This document shows, one piece after another, positions 51,776-60,276 of a stretch of DNA of 64,000 bases (within the stretch, counting starts at the first letter, position 1; every line of letters begins with the position of its first letter). Source of the DNA: Sulfurimonadaceae bacterium (lineage in GTDB: Bacteria > Campylobacterota > Campylobacteria > Campylobacterales > Sulfurimonadaceae). The position numbers and the translations under genes were made by a program. Location of the stretch: the NCBI GenBank assembly GCA_028683835.1, contig JAQUHB010000005.1, forward strand, positions 1 through 64,000, read 5' to 3'. Below the pieces are notes generated by a model that worked only from the letters and a program-made list of their open reading frames with translations, did not search any database and had not been told where the DNA came from.

Positions 51776-53704
51776 TTAAAATTTAAGTTTGAGTCCTGCA
51801 ATCGCAGTTGTCGTATAGTTTACAGGATAGATAGCATTATCGCTGACCCATAAACCATTTTTCTGATTGAATAAGTTGTTTATTTTAGCGAAAATCTCCC
51901 AAGTTTTCTTTGCATATGTAGCAGAGATATCCGTGCTTACATAAGCATCCTGTTTTTGGCTTGCGTTGTTTGCAAAATCATCCGCCGCGTAAGATTGGCT
52001 TCTGTAAACCTCTGTGAGAGCGAATGTCGTCGCTTCGTTTGGAAGATAGCTCAGTGCCGCTTTGACATTGTGATTACTTACTCCCGGGAGTTTATTTCCT
52101 GCATAATCATTGACTCCATTTTTTTCTTTATCGATGATGGCTTGAACGTAGTTGTAGTTCAATACTACATTAAACTTCTCATTGATTATGTATTTGTCAG
52201 AGAGGTCAAAACCATATTTGTGGGACTTATCTATGTTTGTGTTTTTAGAACTAGTCGGTCCCGAATAATCCGCATAATAAAAGATCTCATCTTTGAGGTC
52301 AATGTAATAGAGAGAGAGCTTAAATTTGTTCTCTTTTTGGATGTTGTTGTATCCAAGCGTATAGTTATTTGCCTCCATTGGTTTTATTGCTCCACTGAAA
52401 TAGGTTTGCCATGTCGAGGAGTTGAAACCGAAAAATCTGTCGATGTCAGGTGCTTGGTAGGAGTGGGCATAGTTTGCAAAAACTGAACTCTCTTTGTCCA
52501 GTACATAGTTATATCCAAGCTCTACGCCGTGTAGATTTTTGCTTGTATTGAGACCCTGATCCGCAAAAGAGTAGTCCACTCTTTCAAATCTGTACCCAAG
52601 TTTGAATGTCGAGTCGCCGAGATGTAAGGCACTCATGATAAAACCTGCATTGTTGTTTTTGTTAAATGTATTATCTGCTTGCTCTCTTTTACCGAAAAAA
52701 CCCTCATATCCAAGTGCAAGGGAAAGTGTGTCGGTTGTATAATCCAAAGAGATCTTGCCTGTATTGTAGGTGTAAAGAGATGGACCTGAATATGATGGAA
52801 CATAGTCGGATTTTTTCCTTTCATTCCCTGCATCTATGTGTAAAGAGAGGGAAGGACTCAGAGCATAACTTGCACCTGCATTGAGTGAATCTGTATCGTA
52901 AAGCTGGTGAGATGTATAGCCAGCGAATTGTGCCGGATTGCTTGTATACTGATCTTTTGTCATGCTTCCGCCATAGATGACATCCGTTCTTGCAAAGTTC
53001 GCACCTAAGCGAAGCTCCAGCTTTTCTGTAGGGAAATAGGAGAGATTAAACGTGCCTGTAGAGAGTCTGTTTTCGTCTTTGCCTCCATTTGCATCGGTCG
53101 TACGGATACCAGCAGATTTTTGCGCTTCACCGCTTGCCGAGAGCGAGAATTTTTCATCGCTGTGTCCAAAGTAAAAAGAGCCGTCTGCCACACCGTAGGT
53201 TCCACCGTAAAATGAAACCTCTTTGTCATTGTTTTGTTTAGTCGTTATGTTGATGACACCTGCATTCGCACCATCACCCGCTGTGACGATCCCACCGGAC
53301 TTTATGATCTCAATACGTTCTATGGAAGCAGGTGAGATACTGCTCAACAGAGGAGCAACGGTATCGATATTGTTTATTTTTCTGCCGTTAAGAGTCACGA
53401 CTATGTTTTGATATCCATCAGTGATACCATATCCGTGAATATCTAATTTCTGTGTAAACGGATTTCCAAAAGTAGGCATTGTGACGACAGATGTCTGCTC
53501 ATTTAAAAACTCATATATATTTTGTACATGCGCTTTTTGGATATCTTGTGCTGTGTAAACTTCAACAGCATCAGTTGATTTGAGCTCATCTGTTTTGATG
53601 GCTGTGGAATTTACTGTTAAAGGTTCAAGTGTAACCTTGTCTTGCGCACAAAGCGAACTTATTAATGATGCTAAAACTAGTGATATTTTTATAGAATTGT
53701 TCAT
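51776..53704 (-). CDS. TonB-dependent outer-membrane receptor (BtuB-like context)
   Basis: A 642-residue receptor with signal peptide MNNSIKISLVLASLISSLCAQ, a plug domain (about residues 40-150: NIYEFLNEQTSVVTM, LDIHGYGITDGYQNIVVTLNGRKIN, ERIEIIKSGGIVTAGDGANAGVINI) and a 22-strand barrel ending in Phe (TTAIAGLKLKF). Size and plug layout resemble BtuB, and the downstream cobQ genes point to corrinoid uptake. Metal-chelate uptake is an alternative. No cobalamin riboswitch could be found upstream. Confidence 0.85.
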   Translation of the reverse strand: MNNSIKISLVLASLISSLCAQDKVTLEPLTVNSTAIKTDELKSTDAVEVYTAQDIQKAHVQNIYEFLNEQTSVVTMPTFGNPFTQKLDIHGYGITDGYQNIVVTLNGRKINNIDTVAPLLSSISPASIERIEIIKSGGIVTAGDGANAGVINITTKQNNDKEVSFYGGTYGVADGSFYFGHSDEKFSLSASGEAQKSAGIRTTDANGGKDENRLSTGTFNLSYFPTEKLELRLGANFARTDVIYGGSMTKDQYTSNPAQFAGYTSHQLYDTDSLNAGASYALSPSLSLHIDAGNERKKSDYVPSYSGPSLYTYNTGKISLDYTTDTLSLALGYEGFFGKREQADNTFNKNNNAGFIMSALHLGDSTFKLGYRFERVDYSFADQGLNTSKNLHGVELGYNYVLDKESSVFANYAHSYQAPDIDRFFGFNSSTWQTYFSGAIKPMEANNYTLGYNNIQKENKFKLSLYYIDLKDEIFYYADYSGPTSSKNTNIDKSHKYGFDLSDKYIINEKFNVVLNYNYVQAIIDKEKNGVNDYAGNKLPGVSNHNVKAALSYLPNEATTFALTEVYRSQSYAADDFANNASQKQDAYVSTDISATYAKKTWEIFAKINNLFNQKNGLWVSDNAIYPVNYTTTAIAGLKLKF

Positions 53705-53759
53705 TTGTTTCCTTGAGTTATTTGATATTTTTTTGTTTATATGTAAGAGATAAAGAGTC

Positions 53760-54083
53760 TCAAGGCGGTGAAATAGAGGTATTTAGCGTGACAAAGATCT
53801 GAGGTCGTGATTTTTGGAGTGCGTGGAGTTTGAGGGTTTTACGGGTGCGCTTTTTGTAAAAACAGTTACACGAGCAAGGCTTTGAAGAGAGTTCGAGAAC
53901 GCTTGATGTGGCGGCAAGTTCCTCCTCTTCGGTCTCTACCTCTTCATCTAAAAAATTTACCATATAAAAACTTTGCACTCTTGAGCACTGTGCATGAAGC
54001 GTGACTTGATTGACAGTAGCGGTAATAGCGCGGAGGGTAAAATAGTTTTTACCAAATCCCTTAGGCAGTTTCATGATTCTCAT
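53760..54083 (-). CDS. Small Cys-containing hypothetical protein upstream of the receptor
   Basis: A 107-residue ORF with codon use like its neighbours. It contains an acidic stretch (NFLDEEVETEEEELAATS), a metal-site-like KPCSCNCFYKKR and a conserved-looking C-terminus RPQIFVTLNTSISPP. A second ATG at 54074 is possible. There is no signal peptide. It heads the receptor-cobQ series after a 55-base gap. It could be a metal or redox regulator; this is speculation and the gene itself is only moderately sure. Confidence 0.5.
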   Translation of the reverse strand: MRIMKLPKGFGKNYFTLRAITATVNQVTLHAQCSRVQSFYMVNFLDEEVETEEEELAATSSVLELSSKPCSCNCFYKKRTRKTLKLHALQKSRPQIFVTLNTSISPP

Positions 54084-54134
54084 TTGGGGTGATTTTTTTT
54101 GGAATTGTACATAAATGTAGGCTAGAATACAACT

Positions 54135-55463
54135 ATGAAACTATCTCACTTAAAACAACTCATAGATTATTTTAAAAAATTTCAAAAGGTTAGCGCCATA
54201 TACAGAGTCTCAGACACCATTATCAAAGTGGCATTTGACAGAGATGATGAGATCTATTTTGATATGCAACGCTCCAATTCGGCAATATTTAAATGCAAGA
54301 GTTATACCCGCTCAAAGGTCTACAATGCCCCTTTTGATGTCGTACTTTCAAAGCGTTTTAGTCGCTGTGAAGTGGAAGATGTTTTTCTCGTCGGTGATGA
54401 CAAAATCCTCCGTTTTACAACCGTACAAAAAGGTGCTTATAAAGAGATAAGAACCTATTTACAGTTTGAGTTTACAGGAAAATATACCAATATTATCATT
54501 TTAGATGAGGATGAGGTCGTTCTTGAAGCTTTACGCCATATCGATCTTTTTTCCTCATTTCGTGAAGTGCGCGTGGGACAAAAACTGCTTCCTCCACCAA
54601 CTGCGCCATTTGTGGCAAAAGAATATCCACTTGAGGATCTAAAAAGGTTCCTTGAAGAGACGTATCAAGAAAGAATGAACTCAAGACTCAAAGTGTTAAA
54701 AGAGCAAAAATCTGCACTTTTAGAAAAGAAATTGACACGTCTAAGAAAATTGTATGGTGCACTTGATGATGAAAAAATCTTAAAAAAAGAGGCAGAAAAA
54801 AATGAGTATTTAGGCAATCTCATTTTGGCAAATTTGCATCTTATCAAACCCTATGAAAAGCACTTACATGTAAAGGACTTTGAAGGTAACGACGTAGAGA
54901 TAAAGATCGATTCTCTTTTTGGTGTACCAGCGGATATTGCCAAATATTTTTTTAAAACCTCTAAAAAACTTAAACAAAAATCGAAAAATCTTCATATAGA
55001 ACGTGCTTCACTGCTTGAAAAAATGGAGTTTTTAAAACACTTTATTCAGACTGTGCAAAATGCAACTGATATCTCAAAAATAGAGCTTCTTTTTCCTGCA
55101 AAAAAACAGGAGAAAAAAGTAAAACAGAGCGAATCTATAGAACAGTTTTTCATTGATGGCTATAAAGTAATGATAGGGAAGAGTGAAAAAGGAAATATTG
55201 AACTTCTGCAAAAAGCTAAAGCAAAAGATACATGGTTGCATCTCAAAGATCGTCCATCAGCGCATGTGATTATCGTCTCAGATAAACAGTCGCTTCCTCA
55301 TCATATAATCTATGAAGCCGCAAAACTCTGTGTGGATTTTTCCGTATTTGAAAAAGGACGTTATTTGGTCGATTTTACTCCAAGACGTGAGGTAAAGATG
55401 CAAGAGGGCGCAAATGTCCTTTACAATAAATATAACACAATAGAGGTAGATAACACTCTTTAG
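54135..55463 (+). CDS. NFACT family protein (RqcH/FbpA-like)
   Basis: A 442-residue NFACT protein. The N-terminal NFACT-N region includes SAIYRVSDTIIKVAFD and QFEFTGKYTNIIILDE; a coiled coil spans about residues 175-300; and the NFACT-R domain at the end has DTWLHLKDRPSAHVIIVS. In RqcH/NEMF this family adds alanine or other tails to stalled nascent chains on the large ribosomal subunit. It is shorter than the roughly 570-residue Bacillus RqcH, as is usual in Campylobacterota. Confidence 0.88.
   Translation: MKLSHLKQLIDYFKKFQKVSAIYRVSDTIIKVAFDRDDEIYFDMQRSNSAIFKCKSYTRSKVYNAPFDVVLSKRFSRCEVEDVFLVGDDKILRFTTVQKGAYKEIRTYLQFEFTGKYTNIIILDEDEVVLEALRHIDLFSSFREVRVGQKLLPPPTAPFVAKEYPLEDLKRFLEETYQERMNSRLKVLKEQKSALLEKKLTRLRKLYGALDDEKILKKEAEKNEYLGNLILANLHLIKPYEKHLHVKDFEGNDVEIKIDSLFGVPADIAKYFFKTSKKLKQKSKNLHIERASLLEKMEFLKHFIQTVQNATDISKIELLFPAKKQEKKVKQSESIEQFFIDGYKVMIGKSEKGNIELLQKAKAKDTWLHLKDRPSAHVIIVSDKQSLPHHIIYEAAKLCVDFSVFEKGRYLVDFTPRREVKMQEGANVLYNKYNTIEVDNTL
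54864..54873. repeat. TTACATGTAA palindrome inside the NFACT gene
   Basis: Reads Leu-His-Val-Lys (TTA CAT GTA AAG), phase 1. Confidence 0.7.
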
Positions 55464-55472
55464 GAGGTTACT

Positions 55473-55775
55473 GTGGCACTAGATGCAGTCGGAAGTACAA
55501 TTTATGTTAATCAGCAAATGGCAAGTGTTTCAAGTGAACATACTGCGAGGATGAATCGTATCGAGATGCAAAATGTAACAGCAGCCATTGCTGTAAATAC
55601 AGAAGAAAAAGAGGTCATTGAAGTTCGTCCAACAGAGGCAAATCACTCTATTGATGAAGATCGTGAGCATGAGAGACAAGAGCACAATGAAGAGCAAAAA
55701 AGATCTCCAAAAAAGAACCATGAAGATGAAAAAAAGGATGATTCTCCACTCTACCATTTAGATATTAAAGTCTAA
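55473..55775 (+). CDS. Uncharacterised small charged protein
   Basis: A 100-residue protein starting with GTG after a strong AGGAGG. The first half (MALDAVGSTIYVNQQMASVSSEHTARMNRI) resembles short flagellar- or FlgM-type N-termini in style only. The second half is extremely hydrophilic (HERQEHNEEQKRSPKKNHEDEKK) and probably disordered. It lies 9 bases after the NFACT gene and 32 before the cdsA frame. No family recognised. Confidence 0.65.
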   Translation: MALDAVGSTIYVNQQMASVSSEHTARMNRIEMQNVTAAIAVNTEEKEVIEVRPTEANHSIDEDREHERQEHNEEQKRSPKKNHEDEKKDDSPLYHLDIKV

Positions 55776-55819
55776 GTTAGATATAATCGAAGTATAAATT
55801 TTTAAAAATGGAATTCCTT

Positions 55820-56584
55820 ATGAGTATATTAAAAACGGATGCTTCTTTGAAAGATAGAATCCTAACAGGTGTCGCACTTATCGCAGGTGTTGCGGGAGTT
55901 GGGTATGTAGACAACTTTTATTTGACTTGGCTTGTTCTTGGTGTTGTCTATCTCTTTGCATTTTATGAAGCAAATGCGCTCTTTGGTTTAGAAAAAAATT
56001 CACTTTTCTTTTATGCGGCACTTTTATGGGTTGCGGCTCTTTTTTACCCTTATGGTGATGACCTTTTAGTTATCTCCGGTGTTATCTTTTTCGGTGCTGT
56101 TGCGTACACTCAAAATATCCCGTGGAAAAACTTTTTACCGTTTTTATATCCAACGGCTGGGATGCTTTATATCTGGACACTGTATCAAGAATATGCGATG
56201 ATCTCACTTTTATGGCTTGTTGTTGCAGTTGCAGCTACAGATATTGGCGCTTTTGCCGTTGGTAAAACGATAGGAAGAACACCATTTTCTCCTACAAGCC
56301 CAAAGAAAACAATCGAGGGAGTTGTGGGTGGAGTTCTCATCGGTACGGGTGCGAGTTTTTATTTTGGTGTTGCAATAGTTGGAACACCTTTGGCGGTTAT
56401 TATCTCTTTTCTTGTTGCTTTTTCATCTATCTTTGGTGATCTTTTTGAAAGTTATCTCAAACGCCGAGCCGGTGTGAAAGACAGTGGACATATCTTGCCC
56501 GGTCATGGCGGCATACTCGATAGAATAGATGGTTATCTTTTTGCATCGGTGGTTATGATTGTTATGCTTCGCGGTCTGGTTTAA
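55820..56584 (+). CDS. cdsA: Phosphatidate cytidylyltransferase
   Basis: CdsA makes CDP-diacylglycerol from phosphatidate and CTP for membrane lipid synthesis. The 254-residue product has about eight membrane helices and the C-terminal signature LFESYLKRRAGVKDSGHILPGHGGILDRIDG. ATG 55820 is chosen because GGA sits 6-7 bases before it; the track's ATG 55808 is the alternative. It is followed 3 bases later by dxr. Confidence 0.95.
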   Translation: MSILKTDASLKDRILTGVALIAGVAGVGYVDNFYLTWLVLGVVYLFAFYEANALFGLEKNSLFFYAALLWVAALFYPYGDDLLVISGVIFFGAVAYTQNIPWKNFLPFLYPTAGMLYIWTLYQEYAMISLLWLVVAVAATDIGAFAVGKTIGRTPFSPTSPKKTIEGVVGGVLIGTGASFYFGVAIVGTPLAVIISFLVAFSSIFGDLFESYLKRRAGVKDSGHILPGHGGILDRIDGYLFASVVMIVMLRGLV

Positions 56585-56587
56585 CAC

Positions 56588-57658
56588 TTGATCCTTCTTG
56601 GAAGTACCGGTTCCATTGGAGTCAATACGCTTGCTATTGCCGAGCGATTTAATCTCTGTATAGATGTTTTAGTTGCTGGAAAAAACATCACTCTTTTAAA
56701 TGAACAGATAAAAATTCATAAACCTCGTGTTGTTGTTGTTTCTGATATAGAAGATTGTAAAAATGTCCAACATGAGAATGTTTTATGTGGCGAAGAGGCT
56801 ATTTTAGAGGCGATAGAAAATTCTCAAAGTACTTTGGTCGTTAATGCTTTAGTAGGCTTTTTGGGACTTCGTCCAACACTTAAAGCCATAGAATGCGGTA
56901 AACGTGTGGCTTTGGCAAACAAAGAGAGTTTGGTCGCCGCAGGTGCTTTTATAGACACTTCGAAGATTCAACCCATAGACAGCGAGCATTTCGGACTTTG
57001 GTATCTTCTGCAAAATAGAGCTATTGAGAGTATGACTATCACCGCAAGCGGTGGGGCATTTCGAGATTGGGATCTGCGAGATTTACCAAACGCGACTTTA
57101 TCTGACACTCAAAAACACCCAAACTGGTCGATGGGACAAAAGATCACCATAGACTCTGCGACAATGGTCAATAAGATGTTTGAACTTTTAGAAGCAAGAT
57201 GGCTTTTTGGCGAGGGCAGATATGATGCTATCATCGAGACGAAATCACTTATTCATGCGCTTATCAACTTCAAAGACGGTTCTACTACGGCGCATATCGC
57301 TAACGCTTCGATGCAGCTTCCTATCTCTTATGCGATCATGAGCAGAGTTGATGAGCAGATTTTAGAGCCTGTGGATCTCGTAAAAGCCGGAAGTTTGGAA
57401 TTTCGGGAGATAGATGTCAGACGTTATCCGATCTGGCAGATCAAAGAGGAGCTTTTAAAAAATCCTAAACGCGGCGTAGTCGTCAATGCCGCGAATGAAG
57501 CGGCGATTGCGAACTTCATCGCAGGAAAAAAAGGGTTTATGGATATCTCAAAAGATATCATCACAGCGTATGAGAAGTTTGATCATGAGCCAAAAAACGT
57601 AGAAGAGGTATTTGCCATTGACAAAGAAGTACGTAAATTTGTGGAGATGCTTGGATGA
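56588..57658 (+). CDS. dxr: 1-deoxy-D-xylulose 5-phosphate reductoisomerase
   Basis: Dxr makes 2-C-methyl-D-erythritol 4-phosphate with NADPH, the committing step of the MEP isoprenoid pathway. The 356-residue product starts at TTG, with the nucleotide-binding LLGSTGSIGVNTL, substrate-site IDSEHFGLW and SGGAFRDWDL, and KHPNWSMGQKITIDSATMVNKMFELLEA. Length is slightly short compared with E. coli, as in relatives. It overlaps the next gene by 4 bases. Confidence 0.97.
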   Translation: MILLGSTGSIGVNTLAIAERFNLCIDVLVAGKNITLLNEQIKIHKPRVVVVSDIEDCKNVQHENVLCGEEAILEAIENSQSTLVVNALVGFLGLRPTLKAIECGKRVALANKESLVAAGAFIDTSKIQPIDSEHFGLWYLLQNRAIESMTITASGGAFRDWDLRDLPNATLSDTQKHPNWSMGQKITIDSATMVNKMFELLEARWLFGEGRYDAIIETKSLIHALINFKDGSTTAHIANASMQLPISYAIMSRVDEQILEPVDLVKAGSLEFREIDVRRYPIWQIKEELLKNPKRGVVVNAANEAAIANFIAGKKGFMDISKDIITAYEKFDHEPKNVEEVFAIDKEVRKFVEMLG

Positions 57659-58188
57659 AAACTCTTATCTTGCATGGTTGGGGCGGAAGTGATTTTCCTC
57701 ACTGGCAAAGCTATCTTGCAAGTGAACTGGCTAAAGATTACGGCACGGTGAGTTTTCCTCTTTTAAAAGATAAAGATACTCCGCAAAAAGATGTTTGGAT
57801 GGCGCAAGTTCAAGAAATCTTAGAGGATTTTAAACCTGATATCGTCGTGTGTCACTCTTTGGCAAATATTCTCTGGTTTCATCTTTGCAATGAAAAAAAG
57901 ATAAATACGCAAATCAAAAAACTCTTTTTAGTCGCACCCCCAAGTCTTACATGTAAGCTCGAAGAACTTTCCACTTTTTTTCCAGTTGCAATTCCAAAAG
58001 AGCTATATGCAAAAAATGTCACGCTTATCACTTCCACAAATGATCCATATTTAAATCAAGAAGAGGCTTTATCTTTAGCAAAAGCATTAGAGGTCAATCA
58101 TACTGTTTTAACAGATGCCGGACATATTAACGCGGCAAGCGGTTATGGTGCATGGGAAGAAATTATTTCGTTGGTTCAATCAGTTTAA
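57655..58188 (+). CDS. Small alpha/beta hydrolase (RBBP9/YdeN-like)
   Basis: A 177-residue alpha/beta hydrolase of the RBBP9/YdeN serine-hydrolase type: LILHGWGGSDFPHWQSYL at the start, nucleophile region VVCHSLANILW (Ser), acid in STNDPYLN and a final His in AGHINAASGYGAW. Substrate is unknown. It is the last core-like gene before the restriction-like module and overlaps dxr by 4 bases. Confidence 0.87.
   Translation: MKTLILHGWGGSDFPHWQSYLASELAKDYGTVSFPLLKDKDTPQKDVWMAQVQEILEDFKPDIVVCHSLANILWFHLCNEKKINTQIKKLFLVAPPSLTCKLEELSTFFPVAIPKELYAKNVTLITSTNDPYLNQEEALSLAKALEVNHTVLTDAGHINAASGYGAWEEIISLVQSV
57947..57956. repeat. TTACATGTAA palindrome inside the hydrolase gene
   Basis: Read as CTT ACA TGT AAG (Leu-Thr-Cys-Lys), the alternative phase. 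Confidence 0.7.
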
Positions 58189-58230
58189 AGATTTGAAGTT
58201 TTATTGCAGTAAAATCATCACTGGGCTTCT

Positions 58231-58250
58231 CTATATTAAAAGGAATATAG
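58231..58250 (+). promoter_or_regulatory. Hairpin presenting the Shine-Dalgarno of the GHKL gene
   Basis: Arms CTATATT and AATATAG enclose AAAAGG, one base before the ATG at 58252. In DNA it is a 20-base dyad that could bind a controller; in RNA it puts the ribosome-binding site in the loop. A TAAAAT at 58210-58215 may be the -10. Confidence 0.45.
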
Positions 58251-58251
58251 C

Positions 58252-60276
58252 ATGTTAGTAAACTTACAAAGAGCAATACAAAGTATTACTGAAAAAATTG
58301 GTTTTTTTCAACCTTTATATGAAGCGATTATAAACTCTTTTCAAGCAAATGCAAACAATATAGAGATTTCTTTTATTAAAGATGAACATGAAAATATTTT
58401 AGGCTATAAAATAAAAGATGATGGAGATGGTTTTACAGATGAAAATATAAAATCATATTTAACACTTTGGAGTGATTATAAAATAAAACTAGGTGCTCTT
58501 GGTAGTGGTAGAATTATGTGTTTAAAAGTATTTGATGATATTTTAGTTGAAAGTCAGACTAAAAATACGAAAAACTTAAATGGACAAAAAGTCAAATTTG
58601 ACTTTAATAAAAATTTTACAGCTAATTCAATAGAGGAAATAGACAAAGTAGAAAATGCTTCAACTACGAGTTATACATATACTACATTTCAAAATATAAA
58701 TGAAGAATATATAAAACAAAACGGACACGAAAAATACGATATAGAAAAAATAAAAAATGATTTATTTATTAAGTTATTACCTATGTTTATTCGATTTAAA
58801 AATGAAGAAAAAATATTTTCAATAAGTATTGAAAAAGAAAAATGGTTAAATGAAAAAAATTTAAAAGAAAGATTTGATGAGCATAACTTTTTAAATAAAG
58901 ATTTTTGTATTACTGTGGATTTATCTAAGTTTGATAAAGAAAACAATGATATAAAAAATGAAAAAACATATACATTCGATTTACTTTATAGAGTTCAAAA
59001 AGATGATAAAAATACTTTAGAACAGTTCTATGGTGCTTCAGATAGGTATATAAAGGAATTTGCCAAAGGTGTAAGGTTAGAAAAACTAGACTCAGGATAC
59101 AGTGGAATCTTTTGTTTAACATCAGACTATTTTGAGGAGAATCGAGTAAAAGATTCAAGGAATGAGTTTGTTATTGGTTTTGGAGAAAGCAATCCAACGA
59201 AAGAAAATCCAATTACATTTCCAGAAATTAATGAATTACTGAGAAAGAAATTAGATGAAATATTAAAAGAAACATTTCCTCAAGTAGAAGAAAATTTAGA
59301 AAAAAGAAAGCAGAAAATAATAGAACAATTTCCACATTTAACACGGTATGTAAATAAAATTGAGAATTTGACTATTTCAGAATCTAATATCTTAAAAAAG
59401 GCAGAAAAAGAATTTTTTGAAGAGACAAAAAAAGTCAGAAAAGAAGTTAAAAAGTTTACGGATGCACTTAAAAAAGATAAAACTAATTTCAGTGAAAAAA
59501 AATTTAAAGAGATAACGAGTCATTTTACTGAAGTAGGAAGAGAACAGCTTGCTGATTATATTGGATATAGACAAACTATTATTGATATGTTAATTGAAAT
59601 TTATGATGAAACATCAAAAAACAAATCTGCTTTCAAAGAAAAGGATATTCATAATTTATTTATGCCAAAAGGTAACACAAGTCAAGACTTATTTACTTAT
59701 GCCAATAATGTTTGGATTTTTGATGATAAATTTATGTCCTATAACTATTGTGCAAGTGATAAAACTATTGCCAAAATAGTAAGCGATGTTACAGGAAAAA
59801 CAGTAGATGAAGTTATTAAACATCACAGAAATCAAGAACCTGATTTGGTTATGTTTTATTCTAATCAGGATAGCGAGTATAAAGATGTTTTATTGATAGA
59901 ATTTAAACGCTTAAATAATGAATTGTCAGAAAAGAAAAAAGCAATTATGCAACTTCAAGATTATCCAATGTACATTAGAAAAAATATAGAGAATGTTAGA
60001 AGCATATTTTCTTATACAATTATTGATATTGATGAACCCTTTAGAGAATGGTTAACTGATTCACAAACTTTTGATGAATATTCTTTTGGGGATAGTACAA
60101 ATAAAATCAGTTCATTCTATAAATATATTAGTGGCAAAGATGGGGCTATTAATGCACATTTAAATGTTATAGAATTTTTTCAAGTTTTACAAGATGCAAA
60201 TAAAAGAAATCAAGTATTTTTAGATATTTTAAAACAGACTTTTAACGTAAATAATAATGGTGAAAAAGAGCAGTAG
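58252..60276 (+). CDS. GHKL ATPase with C-terminal PD-(D/E)XK nuclease-like domain
   Basis: A 674-residue protein not assignable to a named enzyme. The N-terminal GHKL (Hsp90/MutL/histidine-kinase) ATPase fold shows Glu24-x3-Asn28 in YEAIINSFQANA, DDGDGF (56-61) and the lid GALGSGR (81-87). The middle (about 330-470) is a charged coiled coil. The C-terminal region has HNLFMPKGNTSQD and EPDLVMF (Asp531), then VLLIEFKR (Glu550, Lys552), a plausible PD-(D/E)XK site. The gene is much poorer in GC than its neighbours, suggesting transfer. It abuts a DNA adenine methyltransferase gene without a gap. A restriction or anti-phage role is inferred. Confidence 0.75.
   Translation: MLVNLQRAIQSITEKIGFFQPLYEAIINSFQANANNIEISFIKDEHENILGYKIKDDGDGFTDENIKSYLTLWSDYKIKLGALGSGRIMCLKVFDDILVESQTKNTKNLNGQKVKFDFNKNFTANSIEEIDKVENASTTSYTYTTFQNINEEYIKQNGHEKYDIEKIKNDLFIKLLPMFIRFKNEEKIFSISIEKEKWLNEKNLKERFDEHNFLNKDFCITVDLSKFDKENNDIKNEKTYTFDLLYRVQKDDKNTLEQFYGASDRYIKEFAKGVRLEKLDSGYSGIFCLTSDYFEENRVKDSRNEFVIGFGESNPTKENPITFPEINELLRKKLDEILKETFPQVEENLEKRKQKIIEQFPHLTRYVNKIENLTISESNILKKAEKEFFEETKKVRKEVKKFTDALKKDKTNFSEKKFKEITSHFTEVGREQLADYIGYRQTIIDMLIEIYDETSKNKSAFKEKDIHNLFMPKGNTSQDLFTYANNVWIFDDKFMSYNYCASDKTIAKIVSDVTGKTVDEVIKHHRNQEPDLVMFYSNQDSEYKDVLLIEFKRLNNELSEKKKAIMQLQDYPMYIRKNIENVRSIFSYTIIDIDEPFREWLTDSQTFDEYSFGDSTNKISSFYKYISGKDGAINAHLNVIEFFQVLQDANKRNQVFLDILKQTFNVNNNGEKEQ

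Noticed and set aside
51956-52486. 176-residue plus-strand ORF inside the TonB receptor gene
   Set aside because: It is antisense to a clear beta-barrel gene; its composition (VVVV, RRVR runs) is that of a shadow frame.
53705-54134. Possible cobalamin riboswitch upstream of the receptor or lead ORF
   Set aside because: The gaps are about 55 bases on either side of the 107-residue ORF and contain no B12-box-like sequence.
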